Source: Amoebophrya sp. A120
Taxonomy: Eukaryota > Sar > Dinophyceae > Syndiniales > Amoebophryaceae
Direction: 5' to 3'
Length of the DNA: 64,000 bases
Assembly: GCA_905178155.1 (NCBI GenBank)
Contig: CAJINV010000004.1
Location: forward strand, 280,969 to 344,968
A model generated the notes under the pieces. That model was not told the origin of the DNA and searched no databases. It worked only from the letters and a program-made list of their open reading frames with translations. Below are positions 42,431 to 56,900 of this stretch, piece after piece; the stretch's first letter is position 1; each line of letters begins with the position of its first letter. Position numbers and translations under genes: made by a program.

Positions 42431-45237
42431 GGTGGAAGTGTTTTTGGACATAAAACATTTTCAATTATCAAGCGGGCGGGGCTTTGCCGTCAAACAAGCC
42501 CGAGCCAATTCTATCGATTCGCACTGGATAAAACGACGCTGGGGAGCCGGCAAAAGGGGCGCCCTTTTGAGGCGCCCGCCGCCTTGGTTTCTGGCGATTT
42601 GGGGCGCCCAAAAAGGGGCGCGCAAAAAACGCGCCCAAAATCAGAACAGCGAAACAGCATGGCGCGGCCGCGATTTCAGAGCATTTTGGGCGGCCGCGAA
42701 AGCGGCCGCCTGTTCGCCGGTTTCAGAGCCTGGGAAGCTTTGCAAAAAGCGCCGGCGTGAAAAATAAAAACGCGAAAAAGAAAAAGCGCCGAAGAGGCGC
42801 AATGCCAATCCGCATGCTATGGGCCCGATTTTTCTTCGCTTTTTGGGCGCCCCCCGTGGCACCCGGATCGGCCCCATAGCATTGGGGCTGGCCTTCGGAA
42901 AGGAATTTCGGAAATTTGCCAAAATTTGCGACGTTTATCAAGCGGCCGCCATACCGTGCGGCCTAACGTTACTCACGGCGGTATGGCGAGCCCAGAAAAA
43001 GCAAAGCCGCGGCCAAGGCGGTGGCCGGCAAGAAAACGCCCACGACCTCACTACCTCCGCCCCGGCGGCTATATTTGGTACTATATCGGAAGTCCTTATC
43101 ATGTTGCGACTGCGGCTCACTGTAGTGCGACCTAGAAGCTGCACTTTTATCACGGGATTTCCTACCGGGGAGACAGTAAGTTGTAGCGTTCTTTCATCTT
43201 TGCTACAAGGCCGCAGCTTATGTCGCGCAGTGGGAGGGTGAACGAGTAAACAGGGGGGAAAGAAAAACGCCAGACGGTGGGCAAGGGAAAAAAAATTTTT
43301 AATGCAGGGCGGGGCCAAGCTTCTGCGCCGTTCTTGCTCAAAACACGAAGGCGGAGCGCTACAGCCGCCGTGGTTCCCGTCGTTGCGCAAGCGCGAGGAC
43401 CCCGCCCGCATTGGGCGCGCGTTTGTGTGGCGGCAAGCCTTAGGCCCAACAACGCTCGCAAAGCGCGGCAGCGGGCGGGCGCCCGCGGAGGGGGAATGGA
43501 AGCAAGGGGACAGCCCGCGCCATACGCGGCGCTGGCGCGCGACGCCCCGCCCGCGCGTCTGCTGTGTGGCCCCTCCGTGTCGCCTGCCTGTGCGCCCCGC
43601 CCCTGCACGCCTTGGCGCCCCCGCCGCCACACTCTTCTCTCTCGCGCGGCCTTTCAGAGCAGCGGCTGCCTGGGGCCCCTGCCGTGCGCCGCGCGTTGAT
43701 AGAGGACGGGCGCCGGGGGGGGGGCATTGCTTTCCAAGGGCGGGGGCCCACCACCCTCCCCCCCGCACCCCCGGACCACAGCTGCGCCCCGCGCGTGAGC
43801 TGGCGAGCTCTTTCGCCTCCGCCCCCTTTGTGTCTTGGCAGCCTTCTAGAGGCGGCGGCCGGCGGCGCCCTCTGTCTCCCACCAAGCCCCCTCGCAAACA
43901 GAGGGAGGGCGTCGGGGGAGGGTGGTGGGCAGCTGCCCGCCTGGTGTTTCCCGCGTTTGTTTCCCGTGTTGCCCGCTTGCCTCGCGCTTCCCGTTGTCCC
44001 CGTTCCCGCTGTCCCGTTGCACTTTTCTCAGGGGATTTCCTACCGGGGAGATAGTGAGCTGTAGCGTTCTTTGATCTTTGCTATAGATAGTACTAGTAGT
44101 CTAGTACATATAAATCTTCTGGGTGCGACGGCGACCAGTCCTCAGCATGCGAGTCAGGTGCGAGGGAGGCGTGTTCTTGCTATCGAGAAAAATACTTGGC
44201 TGAAGATGATTTATAAAAATAGAAGTGCTAGTACAAGAGCAGGCCGCTGAAGTAGTTTTATCGCACTCCGTGGATCTAAAAATTTGACACGGCCCACAAG
44301 AACTACCGTGCGACCATCCTAAAAGTTAATACTTAACTCTGGGGCTGGTCCTCCACGTAGTATGTATTCAAGTTCTGTAGCTGTACTCCCGGCGTGCTGT
44401 GCTGCGACTGTCCACAAGAGCTACAGAAAAAACTGCCGGCGCAGAAAAAAAAGAAAAGACTTGTTTCATCTTCGTTGTGCTTATTAACTTCAACGTGTGC
44501 GACGACTCTTCGAGCGCGATTCGTGTTCCACAGAAATTTCGTCACGCGTTGTCAAAAAAGCTAGCACTTGATGACTGCGCACGACCGAAAGTATAACGTA
44601 CAAGACGCGCATGCGAAAAATCTTCTGCGTCTTGCCTGTCACCACCGACGATCAATACCGATGTGGAGTCGCGCTTGCACATAATAAATTTAATTTTTTC
44701 ACTGTACATAGAAAGAACTGTTTGCGCGACGAGGACCCCATAGTTTTAGTTTTCAACTAGAAGCACTATCCAGGATGGAGCAGAAAAAAATGAATTGCGT
44801 TGTTCTCTCGCGAGCATTGCTGTTCTGATATATAGAAAGACTCTTCTAGAACACGCCCGCGCTTTTTCATCTACGCCCGGAATTAGATGAGCCTATACTT
44901 GGTTGTAGTTTCTTTGGAGTTCATGTTTTCATCATGTTCCTCTAGCGAGCTAGAGTCTTTTGCCTATTAAAAAATGATGCCATTCTACGTAGCGTAAAAT
45001 TGCTGACTATTCGGGAAGATGGCACTCTTGCGTACTCGCGGCCGTCCTGATCTCTATTGTCATTTTGGTGATAGTTTAATAGAAGAAATATTATAGTCGA
45101 GCTCGAGTGCTGATGTCGGCGCATGGTTGATGAGGAGACAGATGGACAAGTTGTACTATGTGAAGCTGAAGGCTTCAAGAACTTATAATGTTAAAAACGA
45201 AAACCAATGCGATCGATAGCTGAGCTACATTCAGATC
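42431..45237. other. Intergenic between genes A and B
   Basis: 42,430-43,130 is GC/A-rich with GGGCGCCC-type palindromes; 43,300-44,030 is GC-rich with long shadow ORFs on both strands of repetitive Arg/Pro/Ala composition; 44,090-45,237 is AT-rich and should hold the gene B promoter. No motif can be named. Confidence 0.5.
43142..43205. repeat. Direct repeat of about 65 bp (second copy 44020-44084)
   Basis: The two copies share CACTTTT.TCA.GGGATTTCC, TACCGGGGAGA.AGT, TGTAGCGTTCTTT and ATCTTTGCTA with few mismatches, 878 bp apart, bounding the GC-rich block. Confidence 0.88.
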
Positions 45238-47966
45238 ATGCAGCCCCCAGAGAAAGATCGTCGCTCCTGGTCCTCAGCTTACAGCACTACAAGCAATGTT
45301 TTTGAGTCCGCCGCTTCACCGCCGCGCAAAGCCGTGGAGGACAAGAAGGGCGACGTCAAAGGAACCGCTGGTGTTGCATATGAGACGGGATCGGGATCGC
45401 GACGCTGTCAGAACTCCTCTGAAATAATGAAAAGACCAAATCTCTGCGAAGTATCGGGAGGGCAGGGCTTGGTCGCCGAGCCTCGACTTCTCTGGCGGCC
45501 AACCCTCCGCACTGGATCGACGCGGACTTCCTACGGTCATCAAGCAAGCCACGCGTCGGCGACCTTGATACCCGCCACCAAGAACTACAAGCGATTTTCT
45601 GTTGCCGCAGATCGAGAAGGTCGCGAAGCAACTACTACATCAAACTGGGAGCAGCCTGCAAGAGCCCCATTGGGACGAGCAGCAGCTCTAATGGATACGA
45701 CGAGTAAGACCTGCATGCGTAGGACAAGTTTTACCTTGGGTGATGGCGGTGCAGTGTCGACGCAAGCGAGGCCCACCGCAGCTCCGGATGATGAAGATGC
45801 TAACGTCGACCACAAAGGATCAGCCACAACAGGTGGCTCAACATGTCAGCTTAGTGGAGAAAGTGCACGAGCAATTGGACCTCCAGAGCGTGAGTCAATG
45901 CATAATTACCGTGGCACAAAAGATGGTGGTACGAACTGCAAGTATCTCTGGGTTTGGATTCTTGTAACTGAACTTGTTGCGAAGATGCCAACAAATGATC
46001 TGAGCGTCGCGGATCGAGCCTGCAGACCCAGCGGGTTCTTGCTCTGCTGTGTATTAGTACAGACCTAGCATATATAATCAAAAACCCAGCATCTGTTGAC
46101 AAATGTCTTTGTTCTAGTCCAGACCCAGACGGATTTGCAGCGGATACGAGGTGACGTAGTACATATTGCAGAGCTGGACGAGGAGCGACGGACGGAGAAA
46201 AAGCAAGAAACTGAAACAGCAACGACAATATCACGCGGAGCGACTGCATCAACTTCAACTTCTATTGGCCTAGTTGCGATGAAAATCACTGGGCCAATCC
46301 GCACGACAAGTGAAGATTTGCCTCCAGCACCAGCACCGCATCGCCGCCCCTTCCCCTTGCTGCTCGATATTGATGAGCCGCAGGGGGACTCGTTTAGCGA
46401 ACGTGGTTTCAAGTTGTGTGATTCCAAATGCACCACCAAGGGTGGGGGTGCAGCGAGAGAAACAACCGACGGGAAGACGAGCAGACTATTGACCGAGGTG
46501 GGCGAGGCGGCTTCGAGGCGCACGACGAGTGTCAAGGAGGTGAGCTTCAACATGACCTGCAAGACGAGGATCAGCAGTCATGCGCCGGGACACAGTCGTG
46601 TTGGCGCGGAGCCATCATCGGGAGCAACGCCTCTGCTTTTGACTACATCGCCACCTTCTACACGCCGGAGCCTCCAGTCGGTGGGCGTGAAAGCCCGGAC
46701 ATCGTCCACCAGTGCGTCATCGAGTTCTCTGGTGCTTCCTTATCCAGTGCAAATTCAAATACCCTTGGGTCTGGAAGAGTGCGCTCGTTTGTCAAGCATC
46801 TCGTGGACCACGGAGCCAGATGATCTGCAAGTGCAATGCACGGAAAAGCATTACTTGCAGATTTTTGTTTTTCGCATGCTCCTTGGAACGTAGCACGCAT
46901 TACCAGTGTCGTATTTACGCAGCAAGAACAAGTGGGCTTTGTTGCGTTTATGCAAGATGACAAAGCTCCGCGTAAAAATCCGGAGTCTGCGTCACAAGTT
47001 GGATTTGAATTCTTCCAGACCCAGATCAAGTATTTACGATACATAATCCTATCCTGGGGAAGATGGCGAGAACCACCAGGAACAAGAGAAGCGTGACTGA
47101 TCAAGAGGGGCCGCCCACGACAACCCCGTCCTCGGCATTACCCTGTTACAGCCCTTGCTCTAGCGGGACGATGCTCCTTCAGACCCCGAAGACGGCTAGC
47201 CTAGCAACAGCAATGCGCGCGGTAGAGGACACTGGTCGAACAGGAACAGCGCCGCAAGAAGCTGCTCTCGAGTCGTCACCATCAAGTGCTAGGACATTGT
47301 TCATGACGCTGCGAGGCACCACAGCCAGTTTTCGCACAGTGGAGCCTCCAGCACGAGGACCTCCCGCTGGCTGTTTTTCTCCCGGCCCACACGACGAGAG
47401 CGGCGCATCCTGCTCGGGCCGTCGGGTAGAAGTTGGGCCTACGAAATACCAAGTGTTATTTTACGTACACATGCAAAATGCAAAAATATAAAATGTAGTT
47501 GTCATGCTGAAGCTGAATAGGCTTGAATTAATACAGGAATGGTTTGCCATATCGAAACCGCATTTGCAATACGCGTACGGTAATAAATTTCCTGCGGATA
47601 CGTTCTCTCGCCACTTCGCGACGACTATCGGGAGCAAATTTCCGCGGCTGGGACAACCCGGATTATCAACATGTGACAACGTCGACATCTACCTCCACAG
47701 CTCCTTGGTTCGCTGATTCGTCTTCCGGGACGGAAATCCCGAACCGAAAAAGCAGTGCATCTTCTTCGATCTCTGCCCCAGCGCCATCGGTGACGGAGAC
47801 CCGAAGTCAAACGGGTCCCTCCCCTCTCGCGATGGTGAAAATGTCGGTCCGCCGCGGCAAACGCACTTCTCCGGGCGGGAAAAGGATAGCAGCAAGAACT
47901 GCGGGAACGACTCCCAGCGGTGGACGATCGCGGCGCGGCACAAAGAGCGCCGTCGACGGTGGACCA
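45238..47966 (+). CDS. Gene B exons 1-4: Ser/Thr/Arg-rich N-terminal region
   Basis: Exons 45238-45929, 46152-46740, 47051-47439 and 47606-47966 give about 677 codons of low-complexity, Ser/Thr/Arg-rich sequence with few Cys and no recognised domain. The joins are KDGG|DVVHIAELDEE, LVLP|ILGKMARTTRNKR, VEVGP|LATSRRLSG and VDGGP|PQRLHCTRS, all in frame. In each case the alternative frames reach a stop soon after the junction. It precedes the hydrophobic segment and so would face the cytoplasm if the protein is type II. Conservation cannot be judged because gene A enters the window downstream of this part. Confidence 0.6.
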
Positions 47967-50900
47967 TATGCAAGAAAGAACACCATCACAGTCACACTTT
48001 TGCAAGTTTTGCATCAGAAATTTGTCAGGCATGACACCAAATGTTTCCCGAATTGCAGAAACACTACACCCAGTAGAATGAAATCACGTGCTTATCAAGA
48101 AGATTGACGGCACTGCATTTTTCCGGCGCATGGCAGAAGAGAACTTTTTACTTTGCAAAAATGTGCAAAAGCAACATGCGACATCGTTTCTTCTTGGATA
48201 GGCCTCCGCAGCGACTACACTGTACTAGGAGTGTTCTACTTCAACGGCTGCCTCCTACGACGACAAGCGACGGCGAGGGATCATGGTCCTCGTCCACGAC
48301 ACCGCAAACCGCGCTTCCGTGCCTCCGTCCTACCGGCACTTCGGCTTGCTCCCGTCGTGCCACGGGTTCCGGCCCACGTCCCCGGCTTCCCGGAGCTACT
48401 CTCACCGCAGGAGCTGGAGCAGTGTCGCCATGCAGCAAGAAGCGAGTTCTTCTGCATCGGGTATGCGCCGCGGCGGGCATGCTACTCCTGAGTGTTGCGG
48501 CGCTTGTGGTGGATGGTGCCGTACTACAGCAATCCGAGACCACAGCGTCCACCAATACTGACACTTCTGTTCTTCTATCAGAAGGCACGCAGCTGACCTC
48601 TTCAACTCCAGGGTTCAATGACCTCACTGGCAGCACGACCCAGGGGAGAAGACCAGATCTACTTCAGGGCACGACTAGTGGGGCGGAACTCGTCGCAAGG
48701 CGGCCGCGGCGCGGGGGCCGGCTATTGGGAAAGCTACTGGAAGCGAAGCGCGCTTCATCCGCTACTGGTGCTGGTGCGTCGATGACGAGGAGTGCAAGTG
48801 CCTCCTCCTCCGCAATGTCTACGCAGCTCCCCCCTTCCGGACTGTCGACGAGCCCGCCGGTCGTGCAGAAGGTGGCAACATCTATTTCATCCTCTTCTGC
48901 CCCCCGAGAAGTGAGGGACTCATTTGAAGACTCTTCAGACAGCAACGCCTTTGACGACGGGTCGTCGGGCGCCGCGCCTGACACGCGCGTCCGCGACCAG
49001 CTAGAGGTTGACGAAGAGGCGGCGCGAAGGGACGCGGCGTTCGCCAAGGTGCTCCAGCGACGCGAGTCGAGGCGGGCGGCCCAGCGACGTGCCCGCGTGG
49101 CGGCAAAGGGGGGCGATCCGTTCGCGATCTCCTGGCTGGCGACCGCGATGCGGCCCGAAGAGGATTTGGCGGCCGTGCCGACCGCGACAACTGTTGCAGC
49201 TGGACCACGCAAAGAACAAACTACTAGATACGGTGCTGACCACAGGAATGATCCTCATTCCGAGTTGTCATCCAACGAAAACGAGTTGCAGGACCACCAC
49301 TCGCGGTCCAGTACCGGTTCTGGAGCCGCAGGCAACATGCGGCATGCTAGTGTTACACCAGCCTCTCCCACTCTCGACACGGAGCTCCTGGTCTCCAGTT
49401 CCGCTTCATCATCCGCCGCGTCAACATCGCGCGTCCATGCATCGGTGGTCCGCGAAACGCCGGCCCGACCAAAACGCGAGGGCGAAGTGGATCCGCCCTA
49501 TTACACTCCGAAGAATATCATGAAAGTCGCGACCATCTCAACCGCTTCCCCGAATGTCGTCGCGCACCAGCAGCGCAAAGGCGGCGACGCGTCACGCCAA
49601 GAGGCCAAGCAGCGCACTTCGCATTCACCAGGTCACGACCCTGCAGCGGCTGTTGAACCGGCAGAGGCCAAAAGCGCTTCCGCGGCCTTGATGCAAACGG
49701 GGGCGGAGCAGAAGATCATGAAGTCCGAGTCTTCTTCTTCCTCTTCGTTCTCGCAAAGTAAACAAGGTTCTGAAAGTACTTCCAAGACGGGAACAAGTAG
49801 AACAACGAGCAAGCAGACACGACAAGGCACGTCAACTTCCGGCCGTGACATGTTCTCCGCATCTGTCACCAACAGGTGGGACACCTACGACTTTCACCTT
49901 CCGCACTCACCTATCGCACGAAATCAAACCTGCTTCACTATAGCGCTTTTCTAAGGTTTGTGCCTTGTAGTTCAGAACACCTACACCACTTGGTTCCCAC
50001 CAGAAGACCAAATTTTCCCTGCGTGCTCGTAATAAACAGACGAGATAAAAATATACACGGCTAGAGAGGCACAGACTGTTTTGCATGTGTAGCAAGGGCA
50101 CAAGCTGCGCCTATTCGCTGCGCCCTGATTTGCATTGCAAGTATTCAGTGAGGCATTCTCTTTCCTCGATACCGCCCGGTATGGCCTTTTGCGACTACGG
50201 CGAGTCCGTGACCGAGGCGGAGTGCGACGATAAGGCTCTGCTGCTGCGGCGGCGGTTTGGCGGTCCCGTGACGCCGGAGATCGCGACCGGCGAAGGGGGC
50301 CAGTGCGGCGACGGAAACTGGGGCGAGGTGCCCATGGGGTGCTCGGTTCGCACGGGCGCCTACGACCGCAAGGGGGACCACAAGCCGCATCTGGCCTGGC
50401 GACCCTACTATAAGACCGGCGAGCCCCCGATGGGGTACTTTAAGTATGCGGATTGCATCGCGCAGATGTACCAGATTGTTTGCCGCTCCGACGAGTCACT
50501 GGCCCTTCCGGGGGACGAGCTGTCCGCCGAGGAGGGCCACGTCTTCTTCGGGGACCCGGGATCCCCGGTCTGCCCGGACGGCGAACTCTTTACAGGGTCG
50601 GCGACGGAATGCGAGCGTCTGGGAGGGCTGCTGTACCGGAAATACGCAAGCTCCTCGTTCGTCATGCAGATTGCCATGGGCGCATCGGAGTGCGGACAAC
50701 CGGGCCGACCGGAGAAGAAAGATCGACACGGGGTCATCAAGCAAGTCTACTATGAGCCTACCGCGCCACCCGGGTGCAGTTTCCGCATCGACCACGGTAA
50801 AGATGGCGAGGACAACTGGCGCACCTTCTACAATCGAGCGTACATGGCGCCGCAGAACCTGGATAACTACGGACCCGGAGAGTGCGTCTTGAACCAGTTT

Positions 50901-53900
50901 ATCGGTATCTGTACGTTCCCCGCGAATCCCGGCGTGCTAAAATACTGGCTGGTCAACGAAGACAACATGAATTGCGAAAAGGCGGGCGACTTCGCTGGGT
51001 TTAAGGTGATCCAAACCGCGGGGCACTGCGGCTACGCAGCCGGGCAGCTCAAGAAGTACGGCAGCAGCTCGGTCGAAGGCGGGAATCCCAACCTGCCAGA
51101 CGCCAACACTGGAGATCTTACTGTACCAGATGCCAACCACATTGACGATGATTGGAAAGGCAGCTCGTTCGGCACGGAGGTGCAGGACTGTCAAGAAGGC
51201 TACTGTGCCCCCCACACGTACATTCGCGAGCGACCCCCCGGGTGTTACTGCAGCTACGCAACGAAGCAGTGCCACTTCAACAATGGCGGGTTTACCAGAG
51301 ACTCGCTCGGAAACTACGCAGCGGCGCGCAAGGAAGGAGAGACCGATGCCGGAAGTGGGTACGTGCCCCTTTGCTTTCGCAACGATTTACACCGGAGGGA
51401 TAGTGCGGATGCGTCCACGTTCAACTTCGCGACACGGTACGCCATAACGGCAGGGAATCCCGTGGGCCTGGTGCAGTACCGGGGCACCCCGGCCGTGAAT
51501 CCGCCGAGCACACTGAGCGCGCCCTCCAAGTGCCTCAAGGGCGGAGGCGCCGCGTATGTACGTTGCTGTTCGGACAGTCAAGCAAGTATTCCCATGGCGC
51601 AATACGGGTGCACCGATGACAACGACTGCCATCCATGCCGCGGACCGATGTACAAGGACAACAACGGTGCGAAGGGTGATCAGACGCATGAAGAAGGCGC
51701 AGGGGGTATTACAATGAAAAATGCCCCCACCCCCGAACTTAAAAGCATTTGTATTGCAAACCTTTCCAAATGAAACACTCGCCCTCTTGCATGTATCAGC
51801 ATCACAGATTTCCGATCGTGAATAGCAAAAATTTGCATTGCAAAAGGTCCCAGCAAGAGCGGTGCTTGTCATGCAAGCGATGCGAAACACGAGTAGACTC
51901 TGCATCAGATGAAGGATTAGTGCTCCTTTCATGCACGACAAGAAGTTTGCATTTGGAAACTTCGCATCACAAATTTTTGCAAATTTGGCGGTGGGGGGCA
52001 CTTTTCGCTGTAACAGGGGGACCAGCGGTAATTCGGTGGTACTACAAGAGGCCCGGACACACGTATCAAGTGCAAAAGTGTCTGGTTCTGGAAGGTTGGA
52101 GCTTGTGACGCTAGCTTTGGAGTCTAAAAAAATCTGCATTGCACGATCAGCAAGAGGAGTCTAGTTTGTGTTACGCGGGGAGGGCATTTGTCATGCGGAA
52201 TATGCATCAGGAAGCCCTCTAAAAGTCACGCATTACAGAAATCGAAATTCTGGATCATTCATGCAAAATATGCATGACGAACACGAATCTGGCAATCTTC
52301 CAGACCCAGACATTTTTGCATTTGATAACACGGTGGAGACTGCAATGCAATTTTGCGAGCTTTGGAACATGCGACTCTGCACGATCGAGGAGATCTACAC
52401 TGGGGTCGGGGTTCCCGATGAGGACGATTGTGGATTTGACAGCCGTCACATCTGGACCAGCACCGTCTGCCCGCAGGAGGCATTGGGCAGCTTCGAGCTA
52501 TTCGCACTGGGCCAACAAGACACCGAAGCCAGCATCATTCTGACGGCGAGAGGTGTGCCAGAGACAATTAAAATAACCGCTGGCGGTGGTTCGAAAGAAG
52601 CCGCTTTGCCCCAACATATCGAAGTGAAAGCTGCTCCTACCCAAGACAGGGAAAGCGTTTGCATTGCAAGATGGAAACTCTCCCCGTTTTGCATCTTCCG
52701 GCAACACAGATTCTTCTTGTTCTTCATCTAGGAGAATGTTGGTAAAAGCTTGTGTATGTGCTGCAAAAAGTAAAAGAACTAGCACGCGCTCGCGCAGAAC
52801 TCCTACCAAAAGATGCGTGCTGCAATTATGCCGAAGGTGCCGCTAACGAAGAGTTGTAGTCGATCGACGTGTAGCTATAGATGAAAAGTTTTTCATTATG
52901 AAATACGAAAACCTTATGCAGTAGAAAACTTTCCCAATTACGGTGCTGGGTCGCTTTTCATTCTGATACAAACCCTCGGGAGAAGTCTCAAACTCACCAT
53001 GAAGTTCGAAAAGTTGCCTGCCGGGATGCGTATCGTGTGTAAAAGCGTCCCCACCTCAGACTTATCACGCAAGTCTACAAATCTGAAAAGAAATGCGTGT
53101 CTCTCGCATGCGCTCTCGCCACCCCGGAGGGGGGCCATTGTCATTGAATTTCTTTAAATGCTATCAGGGAGATGAAGTTTATCTTTATTTTCATGCTAGA
53201 AGCAGGATACGCCGATACATTGATGTCTATGCGATCTCACTAGCTACAAATACACAATTCCACTGCAAGACTAAGCACGTCATCCGGGTGGACTACTTGA
53301 ATTTATTTTTTCTGATCGGTAGCAAAATGCTCGTCTTAATAACGCTGCGTACGGATGGGGACGTTTTTCTTTTCCCTCAGGATAATGCAAGAGGTTTACC
53401 TAGACCCAGACCAGGCCTCGCAGTACTACATCACCACTGCGGCCACCTACGAGGACATGACGTCGGACACGTCCATCATCTGCCCCTACTATAATAGCGA
53501 GGGACTGGGCTGCAACGCCCTGCGGTCCGGGGTGCTCTCCGTAGTTGGCGTCGACAACGAGATCAAATTCGAGCTGAAGGATACCGTCTTCACGACGGCA
53601 GGGTCCCCCGCCTTTCGGCTGGACTACCCCAACGAATGCACGTCTCGCAAGAAGGCGACGGCCCATGTGCGGTGCTGCAGCTGGAACAAGTTCCAGGGGT
53701 TAGACGACGCCAGCACGAAACTGGAGCAATACAGTGTGAAACTTTCGATGCAGGTCTATTGCGGGTACAAGTACTGCGCCGCGCTGAAGAAGCGCACCTA
53801 CGACGAAGCCGTCGAGCACTGTGAATACTTCGGCTTCACGCTGTGCGAGTTGGAGGAGGCCTATCTCGGCGTGCCCGGAGTTACCGGCTGCAACTTCGAC

Positions 53901-56900
53901 CAGAGCCGGATTTGGACGAAAACCGCGTGCACGGGCGGCGAGCTTCCGCTTCACCAACAGGATCCGGGGCTCGCGCCGCCTCCGCGAAACGAAATGGTCT
54001 ACCTCGCCGATGCGCATCTGTCCTGCCTGCGCGTGGAGACCGGGATCGACCACCATTTCTACGCCAAGTTTGACTACCTCGACTTCACCGCCATTGCGCC
54101 GATGGCCGCAGACCGGTCCTACGCCGCGCAGGGTTTGCACGAGCCCCTCACGGAGTGCCTGATGAACTCCGACTGTTGCTACGTGAACGCCGCAGGGTAC
54201 CTCGGTTCCGCGGAGCAATTCGTATCAAGTGTAAAAATGTCTGGGTCTGGAAGATTGCAATTAAATCTGCAGCATGCAAAAATCTGTGCTGCATGATTGC
54301 CAAAAGTCGTCCAGTTTTGACCAAGTCGGGAGGTGGTTTCTCATGCAGGATAGGCGTTAGAAAGGTCTCGCAGAATCTGTCATGCTAGGCCCTGCATTCC
54401 AGACCTCATGGGTCATGGAAAAGCAGCATGACAGACAAATCGCGCACTCTTCCAGACCCAGACATTTTTACATTTGATAGCTCGCGCGCTTGTACAAGGT
54501 GGACCCTGCCTACATGAACCTGGAGTGCACCTTCACCTATGGCCCCTTTGGGGACGAGCAGTACATGCTCAGTTTTGCGAAGGCCAAGTGTTTCGACTAC
54601 ATCTCCGAAAACACCTTCGTGATGCGGTCGGACGGAAAGAAAATTCCGACGCCCGTGGGTGTGCACGCGAAAGGGAAAATCAGCGTGCAGACCGCGAACT
54701 CGCTGCCGCTCGCCGGCTGGGGCCAGTGGGCGTACGCGGCTACCCAGTGCTACCTCGATATTTCCTCGGCGGTGGCGGTGCACGCCGACTCGCTGTGCGG
54801 GGGCACGACCTACTTCAGCAAAATCAACCAGAAAGGGAAGCGCGCCGAACACAAGGACGACGAGGGCAACGAGTCTTATCCGCTGCGGTCGGGCCCGAAC
54901 GTGGGCAGCTGCGTGGACACCTGTAGCGTCACTGAAAACCAAATGAACTACTTCGAACTAGCGCGCCTTTCTCCTGAGGCGCACAGTCCCGCACGCTACA
55001 TGGGTTTCTGCTTGAGTTCCGCAGATATGAACCGGCGAAACCTACAAAAGGAGGAGGCCGAAGGCAATGTGAACGAAGTGTGCGTGAGCGACTCCACGGG
55101 AAAGACCAAAGGGGGGGAAGGCGGGCAGTGGAGCTGGATCTTCCAGAAACGGTTTAACAACGACGACTTCTTTGAGGAAGTCACCACCACGACCACCCCC
55201 AAGCCGGACCCGGGCGTTCCCGGGGACGTCCTTTGGAAGTGGACGCGGATGAGCGAGATGCCTGGCTTCAGTGGCGCATGCTCCTACGACGAAGGAGCCG
55301 TGCTGGTGTTGCAGTCCCCTTTCTTCGTCGATGAGTTCAACCTGAACTGGAACGATATGGCGTTTTCAACTGTTACATTCTCAACTGTTACATGAATTTG
55401 TCATCCAGAACTACCATCAAGATCCATACGTGGAAGCTGCTTCGCATGACAAATTTGCGAAGAGCTAAACAGCGCCTAAATCTGTGCAGAACTTGTAATT
55501 ATACAAGAGGTGAACACGCTCCACACGTAAAAGGTTAGGCTTGTCGCTTTTCGCTTCTTTGTCTTTCTATTCGCACTGTAACGCTACACTTGGGGCCTTG
55601 AGCGTCGACCTAAACCTTACGAAAATTCCAATCGTAAAGCCTACTAGTATGCGGCCTTGCAGCTTTTTTCAGAATGTCGCTGAGAAGAAAGCTGTCCATT
55701 TGTCTTGTCCGATGTGCCCGCTTTATCGTGTTTTGCATCACACATGCATGATGCTGCATTCGTAATTCAATCGCAAACTGAGCACCAACATCAAAAACAT
55801 CTTTGCGCTCACAACTCGAAAGCAAGAGCTTCTTTTTATTCGCCGCTTGAAAATAGTAACATCTTTACAGTGGAATTTTCTGAGGATTTGATTTGTGCCT
55901 TCGATCGTCATCATCTTCTTCTTCTTTCTTTTCTTCATCGCTGTTTCTTCGATTTTGGAACGAGTGGAGCGCGTTCATCTTCTTTTCTGGTAAAAAATCC
56001 ACCCGCGCCGTACCGTTGCGAATTCAGACGCGTTAACTGGTAGAGCTTCATTTTGTGCCTCCTTGTATTGTGTCGCCCAGCCTTCCGCTCCGAAAAGTTC
56101 CCCTTCGTAATGCATTGCCGTTTTGTAGGGTGCGATGCGTAGCCCGCACGCCTCCGGATTTGTGCCCCGGAATTCTTAAAATATAAACATAGCCTAGGAC
56201 TGGCGAAGGGATTTATTAGTTTTAGTGTCGGAACTAGTACCGGATAGCGCCTAGCTAGGATTTCAGCAATTTTACTCGCCCGACCCGTGGCCGGGCTTCC
56301 CGTATCTTTTTCTCTAGCTGGTGTCTCATCCGCTTGCGTTTCGCGTAGCAGTGGCAATTTCGCGCGAACTTTTTTGCTACTCCGGCGGGCCCACTGGTCA
56401 CGTCTTATGTGTGTCTCGACAAAAACAGCCGCGAGCTGTTTCACCCCTTCAAGAAAATCGGGCAGCGTATCAGAGTACCGCAAAAACCGCAGCACTGCGC
56501 TGCCTGCCACCGCAAGTGCTGTCTTTCTATGTGTGTTCGAGTCCAGCCATATATGGAAATCGGAAAACCTTGAAAGAGAAACTATTCCGCTTTTCATATA
56601 GCCTTATCTGCGGTCTGCCCCCCTGGTAATCGAACAAGTCAGGTCCATGAAGTTAACCCGGCGCCTAGTGTCCTTCGAGTCTTTTTCACATTTCAGCGCC
56701 CCGTAGACTTTTTCAGGCAAAAGCTAGCTCCGGACTGTTCACCGTCAACAGGTCGTCTATGAATCGAAAAACATAGCGGAAATTCCTAGCGTAGTCCCTT
56801 GCGCTTCTTGTTCCGCCTAGCAGCTTTACTAGGAGGTGCTGACACTCTTTGCGCCACAGGTATAAGCTTGCTACCAGCGGCCCGGGGTTTATCCCGATCG

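Noticed and set aside
42938-44064. Overlapping ORFs on both strands, up to 319 aa
   Set aside because: GC-rich sequence with few stops in any frame; composition unlike the confirmed exons.
43142-44084. LTR retrotransposon
   Set aside because: Repeats are only about 65 bp, and no gag/pol, primer-binding site or target duplication is visible.
46428-46823. Alternative frame with protein-like text before the 46741 element
   Set aside because: After removal of the element this frame stops quickly, whereas the frame from ATG 45238 continues through all later exons.
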